Part shown: in pieces, positions 1-12,064 of the stretch
Layout: each line of letters begins with the position of its first letter
How positions within the stretch are numbered: position 1 is the first letter of the stretch
Source: Anarhynchus alexandrinus
Taxonomy: Eukaryota; Chordata; Aves; Charadriiformes; Charadriidae
Reading direction: 5' to 3'
Length of the DNA: 64,000 nucleotides
Assembly: GCA_008711295.1 (NCBI GenBank)
Contig: VUYV01000016.1
Coordinates: 2,376,162 to 2,440,161 of the forward strand
Position numbers and translations under genes: made by a program
The notes under the pieces: generated by a model
What the model was told of the DNA's origin: nothing
The model's input: the letters and a program-made list of their open reading frames with translations, nothing else
Database searches by the model: none

Positions 1-1053
1 GCAGCCAAGCTGGGTCTTGTGCATGGGCTTTGACTTACAGAATTATTGCTAACTGTATAGTCTCTGATGGTAGGAAACAGCATTTTGCCCCCAGCCATTT
101 TTCCCAAGATCAGAGCCAAAGTAACTCTGTCTCCTGCTGTTTTGTAGCTGTAGATTCTTAAAGACTGGCATTATTGTAGTCGATGAACAGTTTGCCCCCT
201 TTCAGATGGCTGCAGTAATGACCCACAGGGGAGGCAGTGGTTAGGCAATGCTGACAATGTGACCAGGTGCTGCAACATAAGCATTTCATTAAATATTGAA
301 GCAATGGTTTTCAGTTACAGTGGCAAAAAGGAAATTTGGTCTATGTCCAAATATGTGGCTATTTTTTTTCTTTCAACCTCTTCTAATCACATTATTTTTT
401 GCATGACCTTTCTCCTGCTAATTAGCTGCTGCCTTGAAAAGCATTGTGGGTAATATATCTAAGGTAATTCAACATTCCACTTTACACGCTAGTAATCATT
501 CTTAATGTATGAATGATTTATTTACTGCATATTTTTTTGTGAACTTAAAATATGCAAACCACAAAAAAAACCCTGTCTTTATTATTACCATACTTTAGAT
601 CTACCAAAAAAAAAAACCAAACAGAACTTGGATTTCTGTTTGAAAACAACAACAAAAAAAAGATCTGCACAACAACATGTATCGTTTCAATGCAAACTAT
701 TGTAACCGTGTAGGAAGGGGTGAGTGCAGTGAGTGTTGTCAGCAGGTGCAAAGGAGGTTTAAAGGCTCATTCCTGCCTTAGATACTTGGGCGTACTGCTT
801 GGTGGGTGTTGTAAAATCGGTTACTCTGTATGATCATGATACTTGTAGTACAAGATGTACAGTGCCTGCTGGTACTTATGCCGATAGATCTGAGTGTAGG
901 ATCAAACACCACCTTTGGATAAAAAACAAAGAAATATTCAATTCTAAAAACATAGCCATCCTTTGAATGTGGAAGCACATTTTTAAAATATAGATTATCA
1001 AAACAGTATCAGAAAGGTGTATGCAATCTCCTAGGAGCTTGTGTGCACCTCCT

Positions 1054-1120
1054 GGTTTTTGGTGGTTTTTGGTTTTGTTTGTTTGGGTTTTTTTTTGTTT
1101 GTTTGTTTGTTTTTTTTTTT
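1054..1120. repeat. T-rich / (TTTG)n low-complexity tract
   Basis: The tract starts with runs of ggttttt and passes into tttg units (about 1094-1110) and then a T11 run. Tracts of this GGTTTT/TTTG kind are common in bird introns. It is probably a slippage product or the decayed tail of a retroelement; no element body is recognisable on either side. Confidence 0.75.
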
Positions 1121-3740
1121 AAAGGGGGACAGGGAGAGAGGAAAACGCTTCAGGAAAACTAGTTTTAAGGGGTTTCATTTTTTGTGTTTGTGCAATTATT
1201 TTCATAACTTTGTAATGCTCTTAATCTTTTCTTATAATGTTTTAATCTCATTTTATGGTGTGATGCAATACACAACTGAATAATACAGCTGTGCTGTACT
1301 ATATATGTTATAGCATATTTTCTAAACAGAAGTTGGTGGCTTTTATTATATTACCTTTGTCATTAGTAATTATTGTTTATGAAATTATACATAACACTAA
1401 ATCACTTAAGAGTGCAATCATGTTTTTAATACAATACATACTCATTTCTGTTCTTCACTATGTACCAAATACATTTCTATTCAGTACAAACTGTTTCTAT
1501 AAATGTGATCCTGCATGTCAAAGCTTTTTTTCATAGCTTAAAAATTGTTTACAAAGATGCAGGTGCACAAACAGACGTAAAAATATTTTTCTAAGAAAAC
1601 CAATCATATTACTCTACTAAGACCTGTGTTTTACATATGCAGGTAGAAATTTGAGTAAACAGATCCTGTTCAAAGTTACAACTGTTTGTAGTCTAATTTC
1701 AATACTTCATATAATGAGATAAAAATTATTTAAACACTTTTACCGAGAGAAAAATATTAAGAATCATAGTCCATTTTCTTCTTCCTTTCCTTGAAATGAG
1801 CTTTTTTTTCTGCTGTTTTTTCCTTTAAAGATTTTTTCTTTTTTTAAGAAAAGGAAACTGCTACTTGGAAAAAAAAGGCAGAGAAAGGAGAGACTGCAGT
1901 GTGTATATATACCAAGAAGGGAAATGTCCTATCAAGATTGTTTTAATCCATCAGTTCTTTCTTCATTATCTTTTTTATCTAGTGTTGTGATGCTGAAATC
2001 TGGCTATAGTCATAAGAAGGAAAGGCGGTAATTGGTTAAAGCTTCAGGATTATGAAATGCACAAGGCAGCATCTTCTATACTATTAGAAAGAGCAGATAA
2101 AACTGTTAGTGTATTAAAATGTTTACAGTAAAATGATATTATGCTTGTGAAATTGCTGTGATTATGTATCTTAAAATATGCCCTTTTGAGAACTGGCCTA
2201 GTTCTTCACTTATAAGAGCAAGCTAAAATTGGTGAAGTGTCAACAACCAAATCAACAGTTATTTCAGTAAGAGATCCTGTTTAGCTACAGGAATTTGAGA
2301 ATTTCAGAGAAAATGGCATTTGCAAAGGCTATATGAAAAGATGCAGTGAGTTCACAGATGAATCAGCCTCACAGTGAAAAATTTATTATGGGATGAAAAA
2401 TCTAGGGTGCAATTCTTGCAGCAAACCTCCTGTGATAACTATAGAAGCTTTATATACCTAAAGTTGAACCAAATTTAACTCATATCTACTTCTTATGCAA
2501 AATAGAAATTAGCACTGTAGACTAACTTTCAGATAATACTTATATTTTTAGCGTTCATGTACTTACGGTTTTATATTATGCTATTTTTATGTTATATTAT
2601 TTTAAATTTTTTATTATATTTTTTTTTGTGTGTGATTCAGAGCAAGAGTTTAGTTTCAAAACATGGTTTATCCCCCTGCCCTATACATAAAAATCCATGC
2701 TGGATTCAGCAAGATTAGAGTTTTCCTTGACAATTATTACTTGACAACAGCTAAACTCTGATTCACTGCATCACAGCAATGTAATTTTCTTGAAAACAGT
2801 TACGTGATTGAAATGAGTAACTCTAGCTGTGATTCTTATCCAAAGTTTTAGGGTGTTTGTTATTTGCTCTAGCTTTTATCCTTTAAACAATTTATGGAAT
2901 GCAAAGATTCAATAATCTCAATTGCTGCTTAATAGCCAGAGGATTTCTTTTCTGTCACTCCATCGGGGAAGAAATGTTCTAATAGGTATATGTATATATA
3001 AAAACATTTATATTCATATTTTTTACCTCCCTAGGAAGGTGGCAGGAAATGGAAAATAAAAAGTTGGCTTATATGCAAACTTCTTTTATTAGGGGTTTTT
3101 TTTTTGTAAAGATATTGGCAGGTCAGCAGAGGGACTTGAGGTACTGTGTGAATATTGCAGAAATGCTTTTGGCTGATCTACTGAAAACTGTGGCAACTTC
3201 CACATCAAAATAAATCATCATGTCTACCCCACAGGCACAAGGCAGGGTGATCTGCTTTACTTTTTACCAATGGCTTTTACTCTTGAGCCCTGCTAACTTG
3301 AGCATTATTGTTAGATCAAGAGGAGGATTTGAGTTGGTCTTTCCTATTAATCTGTATACAATTTACTAGCCATAACTGGGTGTCTGTCTTAATGGTGGAG
3401 CTTTGTTATCTCTTTGTTTTGTGGATCTTAAGTTTTTACAAGCCATTACCAAGGTATTTGCACAGTAATGGATCAATCACCACCCTGTCCACCTGCTCAG
3501 AATTATCTATCCTTTTAATATATTATTAATGTCTTTGATTTGCAGAGTGGAAGATTGCAGAGGCTATTTGTAGCTGTCTGTGTTGTACACTGAGGAAAAA
3601 AAACCTGAAAAATAAATGGCTTTATACAGAGGCATTCTCCATGAACAAATATTTTTCATATTGTTGGATTTAGGAAACAAAAAAATTAAATTGAGGACTT
3701 TAAGGACCAGAACTATTTGTATAGTACTTTAATACTGGGG

Positions 3741-3755
3741 AAAAAAAAAAAAAAA
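3741..3755. repeat. A15 homopolymer
   Basis: Fifteen consecutive A, bounded by gggg on the left and ggtgg on the right. No retroposed gene is recognisable upstream, so I do not call it a poly(A) tail. Confidence 0.85.
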
Positions 3756-4026
3756 GGTGGGGAGCTGTGAAGACTAACAATACGATAAAATGCTGAAGCT
3801 TCATCTTGGTTTTAATGTCTCACCTTGCATTCATATGCCTTTTTAGCTCTCCTGTAATAAACTTTCAACATTGATGAGTTATGGATGCAGAGAAACCAAG
3901 GGGCTGTTTTTTGTCTCAGGGTGCACGTTTGCCGCTTTGCCATTCTTTTACATTTTCATTCTTCATGCTGATGAGTCAGTACAGATTTATATTACCATGT
4001 TATTATGGATAGTATAGACTGAGTCT

Positions 4027-4122
4027 CCTTGAAAGTAATGGCATGTGATTGCTTACCCCATTACTTTCAATGGGACTAAGTCTATGTCATCCTTAGGGAC
4101 TCTATCCCATTGAAAGTAATAG
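4027..4122. repeat. Cluster of three related inverted/direct motifs (ancient repeat scrap)
   Basis: The motif ttgaaagtaatgg occurs at 4029-4041. Its reverse complement, within ccattactttcaatggga, lies at 4058-4075. The sense form returns as tcccattgaaagtaatag at 4105-4122. The second and third copies form an inverted repeat with 17 of 18 positions paired and a 29-nt spacer. The core resembles the 'cccattgacttcaatggg' motif of old amniote dispersed repeats, so this is probably a decayed member of that group. That assignment is inference. Confidence 0.55.
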
Positions 4123-4125
4123 TCT

Positions 4126-6130
4126 GAGACTGCCCACATCGTTACTGTGCTTTAAATTGGATTGAATTTATACTGATCTGTAGAGGCCTGCCACAAAAAG
4201 TCTCATTTTTAAGACATAAAGTTGATAAAAGTTTTTTGCCAGTGGTTGGAAAGTTTAACGGAGTGTTTGAAAGTATGTTTATAATATTAGAAAGATTGTT
4301 TTATGTTGTTCATAGTCCTTATCATTTGACCTTAACACAGTCACATAAACCCCTACAGTAACACATTTAATGGAGGATTTTTTCTTCTACTCTCCTGTAA
4401 TTATTTCTTGTACATTTTCATTTTTTAACTTTTAGGAAGAGTTCTGTTGTGTGTTTTAATGACTTCTGTATTATATTCAATTGGACTGTGTCAGTGCCCT
4501 ATTACTTTCACATCTCTAAAATACTGCCATTAAAATGTGTATAAATTATGGCGTACTGTTTTGAGGGAAATTACTCATTGCTACTTTTAATAATGAAAAT
4601 ATATTGCACTTTCTTTAAGTGGGAAGTATCCTTTCTTGAAGCAGCACCCCTTTATCCTATTGGTGTAGAACCTCTTTTTGGAAAAAAAAGTAATCGGTTA
4701 ATGCAAAAATAAAGGCATACTCATGTTATGGCCCTCCCTCTGATGCCAGCATGTCTGTTAAATTTATTTAGAACAAGAGCTTTACTTCTCCCCTTGCTAA
4801 TGTTAGGTGCTAATGTTCCCTTAGAAAATCAAAGTGCATTTTTTATACTTTTACATTGCTGTGAAATGTAACCAGATAAAATGAAATCCATTCCAGAAAG
4901 ATTAATGTTACAATGATAATGCACTGGATGAAACAGAGAGACTAAACCCCTGTTTTTTCTTAAAGCCATGATCAGTCCTAAGAAAAGGAAATGTTGACTG
5001 ATGAAATGAGCAAATTTAGCATAGGAATCAAAAGAGTATATGTGTGTCCTTCCCACAGATGTACATATGGTATAATAGAAATGACACACGTATATCTCAA
5101 CTATATATTCTACCCACTTCCACTAAATGCAAGCTGTAGAATAAATATACAGTACGCACCCTATTTAATCTATAATGCATCATACAACATCATATGAGAA
5201 ATGCACCTTTCTTTTTAGGTAATCACCATGACATAATTTATTTCAAAAGAGATCACAGCGCCACAGCTGTTACTAGTGATCTAGTAATTGAATCAGCAGC
5301 AGCATTTTATACATACTCATATTTATTAAAACCCTTCAGAAGCATTAGAACACATTTCAGTCCTATGGAATGCATGAAAAACATGTCTTTAAAGGGGCAG
5401 TATAGACTTTGTTTTATGTTTATTGGAGACTGCAGTATGTCATAGCCAGTCACAACTCACTGTAACTCAAGCAAATAAAACATGCATATAGCCCTCTACC
5501 CACAGCATAATATACCTACTTTCATCATCATTGTTATTGTAATATTCCCACATGTCATTTTATGTAATGATCTGAGCATGTATACATGTACATGGATAAT
5601 TTGCAGGTGTATATTTTTAATATGTGCTCAATGTTTGTATCCCTCTATCTATTGAAGGCTTATACAGTATTGATTAGTGTAATATTTATTTCCTTTATTA
5701 CTTCAGCAACATCTAGATTTTTACACCAAAGTGGAGATTAATTGTCTTATGTGCACTACGTATGTGAAGAACTGGTTCCTGCTTTGGATTCTTTATGTGG
5801 CAGGAGCATAACTGAGAGCTAACTCGTTTAAGAGGAGTGTTTCAGTAAAATGTGAATGTTTTTACAGTAGGACTGTTGCTGTATATGCCCTATGGATGTG
5901 AGAGATGGAAGGATTAGGTAATTTCCTTTATCAAATGAGTTGATATAGCCAATAAATGAACGTGTCTGCTCTTTCAAACTATCAACTGGTCAAATAAAAC
6001 ATATTCTTTCACCTTATGAGCCTTCCTTCCCTTATATTTTTATGCACACTGCATTTTAAAGAAATATTTTAATATGTGTGGATGCAGTAGAGGCCAGATT
6101 CCACCCAGCTGGCTGTAAGGAATCAGCTGA
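4126..6130. other. Non-coding unique sequence
   Basis: Nothing gene-like is visible. Opposite-strand open frames of 68-86 codons at 4829-5197 and one at 5194-5445 overlap or abut and show no recognisable domains. The rest is A/T-rich unique sequence without tandem arrays. Confidence 0.65.
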
Positions 6131-6136
6131 TTATTT

Positions 6137-6515
6137 ATAAACATTGTGGCAGAGAGGGATCTAAAGGAGGGATTTGAGAGAGGAGGCTGTGGCCTTGCAG
6201 TCTGGGAGTTGTCATAGCTATCAAAGCTACATAAGCTGCCAGTGATGCATTAAAATGTGAGTAGATGGATGGGGAAGAGGCAGAATTGTGAAGTTCCATC
6301 AAAGAAAGGGCAAAATGCTTTAATTTTTGGTGATGATGCCAGGGAAGCTGCTGGAGTGATTCAGAGAAAGTCTTAATGAGTTCATAATGATGGATAAGAA
6401 ACATGATCTTGAATGCCATGCTTGAGATTTGTTTCAGGAGTTTGTAAGTACACTGGGATTGGGTAAGACTGGCCCAGAAATGCGGGAAACCATTGCAATA
6501 ACCTGAGCCCTGTGG
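6137..6515 (-). mobile_element. Decayed L2-like LINE, ORF2 C-terminal fragment
   Basis: The minus-strand frame from 6641 to 6135 stays open for 168 codons. From residue 48 it carries, in order, motifs seen after the reverse-transcriptase domain of L2/CR1-group LINEs: YCN (codons at 6492-6500, family form 'DYCN'), an ASLTQS segment, AFKIMFL (family AA-K/R-I-FL), SLQQLPW (family SLHWLP) and LKHFALSLMELHNSA (family FK-ALL-FKALHNSA). A frameshift follows. In another minus frame, 6161-6184 reads SSLKSLL then stop, and 6137-6160 reads IPLCHNVY, close to the family's SLKSLLKTHLF-AY ending. About 70-90 family residues between these blocks are missing. It is an old, inactive copy. The family motifs are recalled from general knowledge, and the exact subfamily cannot be set by eye. 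Confidence 0.75.
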
Positions 6516-6534
6516 AATTGCAGAAATGGCAAAA

Positions 6535-6710
6535 GTGTTCAATGACTTCAGATTTGGGATACCCAATTTGGGTCCTCTCAAAAGGTGCCATTTTCCTGAA
6601 AGTGTGGATCCCTCCTCAAAAATCAGGAGCAGTAATAGCATTTTTGATTGTGCCCCAAAAATTTGAGGTATGCAAAATCAGTAGCCACTTCAAAAAGTTT
6701 TAACTCAGTA
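6535..6710. repeat. Ancient amniote dispersed repeat (family unresolved)
   Basis: The segment contains gatacccaatttgggtcc, ctcctcaaaaatcagga, and gtagccacttcaaaaagttt. These match in order a widespread old amniote repeat with '...cccaatttgg..., ctgaaaatcaggcc, ...agtggccacttttgaaaat...' blocks. It directly adjoins the LINE remnant on its left and may be part of the same composite insertion. The match is from memory of consensus-like patterns; no family name is assigned. Confidence 0.55.
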
Positions 6711-7225
6711 CTCCATGTGTTAAGTAAGACTGAGGACTGCTGAAACTTAGATTTCAATCCAGAAGGAAATACTGTTATTTATCTTGCAGACTAACGCTCC
6801 AGTGTGTGCATATATGTATGCACAGATGTATCATTTTAGAGTCATCAAAAATTTATTTTCTGCCCTAAATGCACTATAACTTTGCTTACTCTCATAAACT
6901 CTTCTCGCAGGGACTTCTTTCAACTGGCAGTCACGCTCTCTCTGTAACAGCAGCCGTTTCCCTAAATACATGGGGCCCTGTGGGACCAGATCCTGCTGTT
7001 CTTGTTCTGGAAAGATACAGCATTAGTTCATGTGTAGTCTGTTTTGAAATGAATGGCTCAAGATGAAGAAAACTTTCAATAGAGAAACTGTGTCTGCAGT
7101 CAGAATATTTGTAGTACAAGCCCATTGCTCTCTTTTTAAAAATAATTAGTAATATTCTAATAACAGTAGAGGTATATTTGCTTCACTGTCATGCAGACAT
7201 GGTGTCTCCTCATGCCCATTCTTCT
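6711..7225. other. Non-coding unique sequence
   Basis: Nothing recognisable. Two opposite-strand open frames of about 65 codons overlap at 6869-7125 and are treated as chance. Confidence 0.6.
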
Positions 7226-8620
7226 TTAGCACAAGCTGGTTAATTCCAACAAGCTGGTTGTCTTTCTCCCTTCTGACATGGGACCTTGGTTTAGCTCATC
7301 ATTAGGGGGAAGACAGTCCAGTGGGTGATGGTGTGGAACTGGGAGAACTGTTGTTTTTGAGGAACACTTTACCACTTTTGATGTAAACAGCCATGGGGTA
7401 AATCCATTTACTAGCACACAACCTGAATTTTTAGTTGGTGAAGTATCCAAGCAAGACAAAGTGTGTAACGTAAAGCATGTAGCAATGTGAAGGAATCCTC
7501 CTCCATCCCAGGTGCAGGGGTTGCCTGTGGTGGACAACAGGACATTTAATCTCAACAGAGTGCGCAGCATCTCTGGTGAGCCCATTCATGGCGTGGTCTG
7601 GCATGGACCCCTCCTCTCAGTGAAAGACTTTTGTATCATGATGACCAATGCCTTTAATGGCTCTCACTAGAGTGTCTAGTATGGTACTGTAGATTTCTGA
7701 GCTTTATTTGTATTCCCAAAGATCAGGTATGATGTCTTTAATGTTAAGAAAAGGCTGCTTCCTGTCTTTGTTTTTAGCTTATGACAAAAAAATGATAGCA
7801 TCATATTATGCTATTTCACTGTTGTATTCAGTTGATGGTATTTTGTCATGATGCCCTTGTCTGGAAGGCATCTGGTCACAAACGCTAGCTCTTTCCTAGA
7901 CCTAAGTTCTTTTCCTGTAGCTGTACACAGTGTGCTATGGGCGGTAGGCAACCCCCTTAGAGCTGTTGAAATAGCCTGAGCACAAGGCTATTTTGACTAA
8001 TGCATCTTTTTTTTTTTCTTTTTTTCTTGAAAGGTGTTGATATTTCATGCAGTGTGTGAGACGCAATGCTTTGTCATAAGCCCTGTCCCTCTGTGAGATG
8101 GGAGAGAGATGTGCGCTGTGTGGGCACAGTGGCTCTGATACTGTAGCGTATATAATAGTTACCAAATGGGGTAGCCTTATTGTGGCTATAAGGGCCTCAA
8201 GCAGCCTCCTAAGCTGTGAGACGTTCTTTTTGTCTACATTCCCTCCATGTAGTGATGGATCCCAAGAAGTGGACTGGAAGATTGAGAAGGAGATTGGTAT
8301 TACATGGTTCCTGCTGAATGATGTCTCTTTTAGGATGTTAGGACTTGTTTTAGGACAAATGCATGCTGTGCTGTTCATGGATGTTATTGTCATAAGCAGC
8401 AGGTGAAAGGATTACCGTCTGGCCTCCTGTTTCTGTGGGTCTAACAATGTGACAGTGTCTGGGAGCTGCTGCCTCTGCTGAGCCTGTACACCCAGGAGGA
8501 TTGATGGCAGGACTGATGGGAACCATGTCAGGCTCCCCTGAATGTGCTGGGGGCACCTCCTTTTGTCTCCAGCCGATGTGCTGGGTTGGATCTGTGGTGT
8601 CCAGAAACACTCATCATTTC
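7226..8620. other. Unclassified stop-poor, relatively G/C-rich tract
   Basis: Open frames are unusually dense on both strands: minus 7226-7585 (119 codons), minus 7935-8393 (152 codons), plus 8098-8406 (102 codons) and minus 8350-8610 (86 codons). None shows a domain, signal peptide or transposon motif that I recognise. The overlap of frames on opposite strands argues for base composition rather than coding. Alternatives are a long non-coding RNA exon or a decayed transposon of a family I cannot identify. A T-rich run lies inside it at 8007-8028. Confidence 0.4.
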
Positions 8621-11300
8621 CTGATCTGGCTGTTTTATATACGCTGTACTTTTTTCCTTATTCTCCTTCATAAAAGCAGCTGAAAGAACCAAGTGTGAGG
8701 AGGATCAGTGCCCACAATTAACATTAAAGAGTTTCCTGAATTGCATCCAGCAGTAGCATCACATCCTAAAATGATGTTAAAATTACAAGATCTAGGAATT
8801 ACATAGCAAAACTGTGTAGCAAACAAATAGCCATGCATGGTCTTTACTTTTAGGATTTTTAACTTTTAACACTATAGTTTTCATTTGACAGAAGCCAGAA
8901 ATGTGCAACCAGTGTTTAAATCCTTTGTTGTGGTGATGCATGTGACAAACATGAGATTTGTATAGTGGCATAAAACAAATTTTGAGAAGTTGTTTCAATT
9001 CTTTGTTGCTGTTGTGTATGTATGTATTTCCTATGTATTATATTTATAAAACCTTGGCAATTTTGAATTAAGGCAGGTGTTATCTTTAATTTATTGCTAG
9101 ATAGAAAGCAGACTTATTTTTGTACTCAGAGGATTTATTCAACTTAACTCTGTAATTGCTAGCAATATATGAGCTCATTATATTACAATTTAGTACAGTT
9201 AGCACCAGCTGTTATGGAGTTAATGGCAGAGCTGGTAGAAAATGACAATACAGCACATGATACATTTAACATGGATTTAATAGTATGTAATGTTGTAATA
9301 CGTATGTTTAATAGTATGGATTAAATAATAACATGAAAAACATTTTTTCTGAATCATTGTCCATATTAAATTGTAGAATATCATATAGTTATTTTATCAG
9401 TATGATACCTAAAGGAGGACTCACTTGCTTTGACAAGGAGCACTGTTTGACCTGAAAGGCTCTACCTTAAATAACTGCACCCCTTATGTGTTATAATAAT
9501 TTTACAACACATCTTGAACCAGTTTGAAAGTAGCTGTTCTTACAGACTTTTTCAAGGCTTTCACTAATGTGGGGAAAAATCTGTCAAAGTGGGGGTTTTG
9601 TTTGCCATTTCTTTTCTTTCTTGGCATACTGAACTATGATTGGCTAAAGACATATTTTTTGTGGACTGTGAAAGTATATCACAACCTTCATTTACACTCT
9701 GACGGGGTAATAAGATAACAGGTCTGACAGAAAGATTAGCTAAGAAAAGTCTTCTCTCTGCTCTACCTGTTTCTGAAAAGCATCAGACATAAAGGCCTCT
9801 TCCCTCAGATCTTTATTCTTATAGGAAGTCCCCCTCAAATGTATATGAAAAAGCCTTTGCAGATTAAACTTCTAAATGCATACATGTTATTGCTATGTAT
9901 CTTGTAAATTTGAGCTCATATTTACACTACATGCTGTGATTTTTTTAATTTTTTTTTTTGGGGGGGAAGGATTAAATAAAAAAATAATCCAATTTAGAAA
10001 ATCAGGAGAACAGAATCACCAAAGAAGAATTTTATCAAGTGAAAATACTTGTACGAGTGTATTTGTTTTGAGAAAGGCAGAATAGATTTTTTTTTTAAAA
10101 CATTCCATGAAGTCCTGTTGAAGGTCCCATCAATTGTCAGTTGCATGTACTAGCAGACAGTAACAGTGGAGAAGCTAAGGTCACAGCGCTGGAAAGTATT
10201 TAAGAATGCCCAACAATATGTTTATTTGGGAGAGGGATGTCCATGTTTAGCAATGCTTTAGGTATATGCTTAACATTTAGATAGTGACTTCAGTGTATGT
10301 ATATGCATAAGATAAGTTAAATTTATATACTTGAAAAGCTCTGCAAAGTGGGAAGATATTTGTAAGGAAGCCCTATTTAAAAAAAATTGAAAACAAATGT
10401 TTCATGTTTTTGCAATATCTCTTCTCTCTGTGAGAAGTTGCAAGAGATTGTTTATCTATATTTCTTTTGAATGATTACTTAGTCACTCAGTTGAACTATT
10501 TTTTTTTTCTTTGTTTCTCTGTTTTTCTTATTTTAACTTCTTCTTATCTCTTCTTTACCCATAGCCTGGAGGTATTTGAACTACTGTGAAGTGAGGGGTC
10601 TTATATTGCCCTGAACGTGGCAAGATTTGCGATTTTTCTAATAAGTTGTGACAGTATGTTCCCACACCCGTGGCCCTTCTGCCAGAAAATCTGGGTTTCC
10701 TGTTCTTTGCAGGCATCACTGTTGTTGCTTTAAAATTTTATTAATACTCATGATAGCATTTGCATTGTTGGAAACCCAAACATTAAAAAATCATGAGGTA
10801 GGGCTGCAAATCACCTGATTTTTTTATTTTTTATTTTTTTTAATGAATACATTGTTGGTGTTGGGCTTTTGCCTTCTATTTTTTTAACTTTCTGAAATAT
10901 ATACTTGGGACATAATTACAGTTTTTTCTGTGTAACCAGGAGGGCTGTAAATTTTGCACTTTTTTGTTTAATTTTTAAAGGAAAATTATAATGTCTTGAT
11001 AATAAACGGATTCCAACAAGAAAATATAGGTCAATGTGCTGTTTTGCAGAGGGACACCAGCTGGGTCCTGCCCATGCTCAAGCTAACCATGTGCGAGTCA
11101 TGTCTGAGCCAGGTGGTTGTATGACTGTGCCTGGTGAAGCACTGAGCCCAAGCAAATGAACTGGTCAGTCTGCCACGAGACAGTCATACCCCAGGGAAAA
11201 CTGCAGATACTGTGAAGCTCACGGTTTATGCACAAGCGTTTACACCGATGTGTTTGTTAGGAGAGGTCCTGTTTGGGAAAGACAAGTATTCCTTGCTGCA
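8621..11300. other. Non-coding A/T-rich sequence
   Basis: No supported gene. Contents are short chance frames, a T10 run followed by G7 at 9950-9966, and T-rich runs near 10500 and 10820. The text is otherwise unique in appearance. Confidence 0.65.
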
Positions 11301-11303
11301 GTC

Positions 11304-11487
11304 TCAGCCTGACACATCATGGTAGGCCTTGAAGATCAAGGCTAGGACACTGAATTTGAATTGCTCTTCAGAGGAGATCTGGGATGCTACATTCATACCA
11401 GCTTGTCCTCTAAGCAGGCAGGCTGCCACATTCAATAAAAGCTGGAGCTTTTTCCATATGAAGAAGTTTTCAGTGGCATGAAGTCAT
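11304..11487 (-). mobile_element. Decayed L2-like LINE, ORF2 C-terminal fragment
   Basis: The minus strand between two in-frame stops (11484-11486 and 11304-11306) encodes about 59 residues. These include KLQLLLNVAACLL and, after a short acidic stretch, FKFSVLALIFKAYH. They line up with the L2-like LINE ORF2 end 'KLQLVQNAAARLL ... FKVLLLTFKALH'. The order and spacing are slightly compressed, with the HI-PVL-SLHWLP block largely lost. There is no start codon, as expected for an internal fragment of a 5'-truncated or decayed copy. It lies on the same strand as the fragment near 6.1-6.5 kb, but 4.8 kb of unrelated sequence separates them. They are probably independent insertions. Confidence 0.75.
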
Positions 11488-12028
11488 ATCATCAGAATTA
11501 AAAAATGGTCCTTGCCAGAAACTGAGGGGTTCAGTTTGGCTTCTGCTAAGACAGATTTTTAACTATGTTTTAATTAGCTTAGTACATGTTTTCATTTATC
11601 ATATTGTGCCGAGTACGTCTAGTATTAGAGAACTGAAGAACATGATGTGAAATTGCACTTAGGTTAAAACAATGAAAAGCTAATTAGATGAAATAACTAT
11701 AATGTATTAATATTTATGTGTTATAATATGTAGGTTATGGAAGTTGGGTTAATCTAAAATGGTGCTTAATAGAATTGCAAGTGCTGTCTGACTCCTTCAT
11801 ACAGTCTATGGGGAATCGACAAGGGATTTTGCATGGAATTGCATGATTTTGCTGGAAATCCAGGAAATCTGCATTAAAGTATAATGTTTCCTGCTGAGAG
11901 AGAACCTGTAAAGCAAGGGGGGAAATACCCAATACTTTAGTGCCACTCCCTGTTAATTACATAGAGTAATGGAGAGTAACGGGTGTTTTTACCTCTGTCC
12001 ATGAATACAGCTCTTTTAGAATATGGCA

Positions 12029-12054
12029 GGGGGTGGGGTGGGATGGGGTGCGGG
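12029..12054 (+). other. G-quadruplex-prone run
   Basis: Runs of G5, G4, G3, G4 and G3 are separated by loops of 1-3 bases, which satisfies the usual four-run G4 pattern on the plus strand. No promoter or CpG island surrounds it. Confidence 0.8.
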
Positions 12055-12064
12055 TGGTTAGGAA

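Larger units (their letters stand above)
1..4019. other. Non-coding A/T-rich sequence
   Basis: I see no gene here. Open frames are all under about 85 codons and overlap on both strands. The stretch contains A-rich runs near 600-660, a T/TTTG-rich tract (listed separately), an almost pure A/T block at about 2570-2628 of the kind seen in matrix-attachment regions, and an A15 run at 3741-3755. It resembles ordinary avian intergenic or intronic DNA. No splice-site pair encloses a convincing reading frame. Confidence 0.7.
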
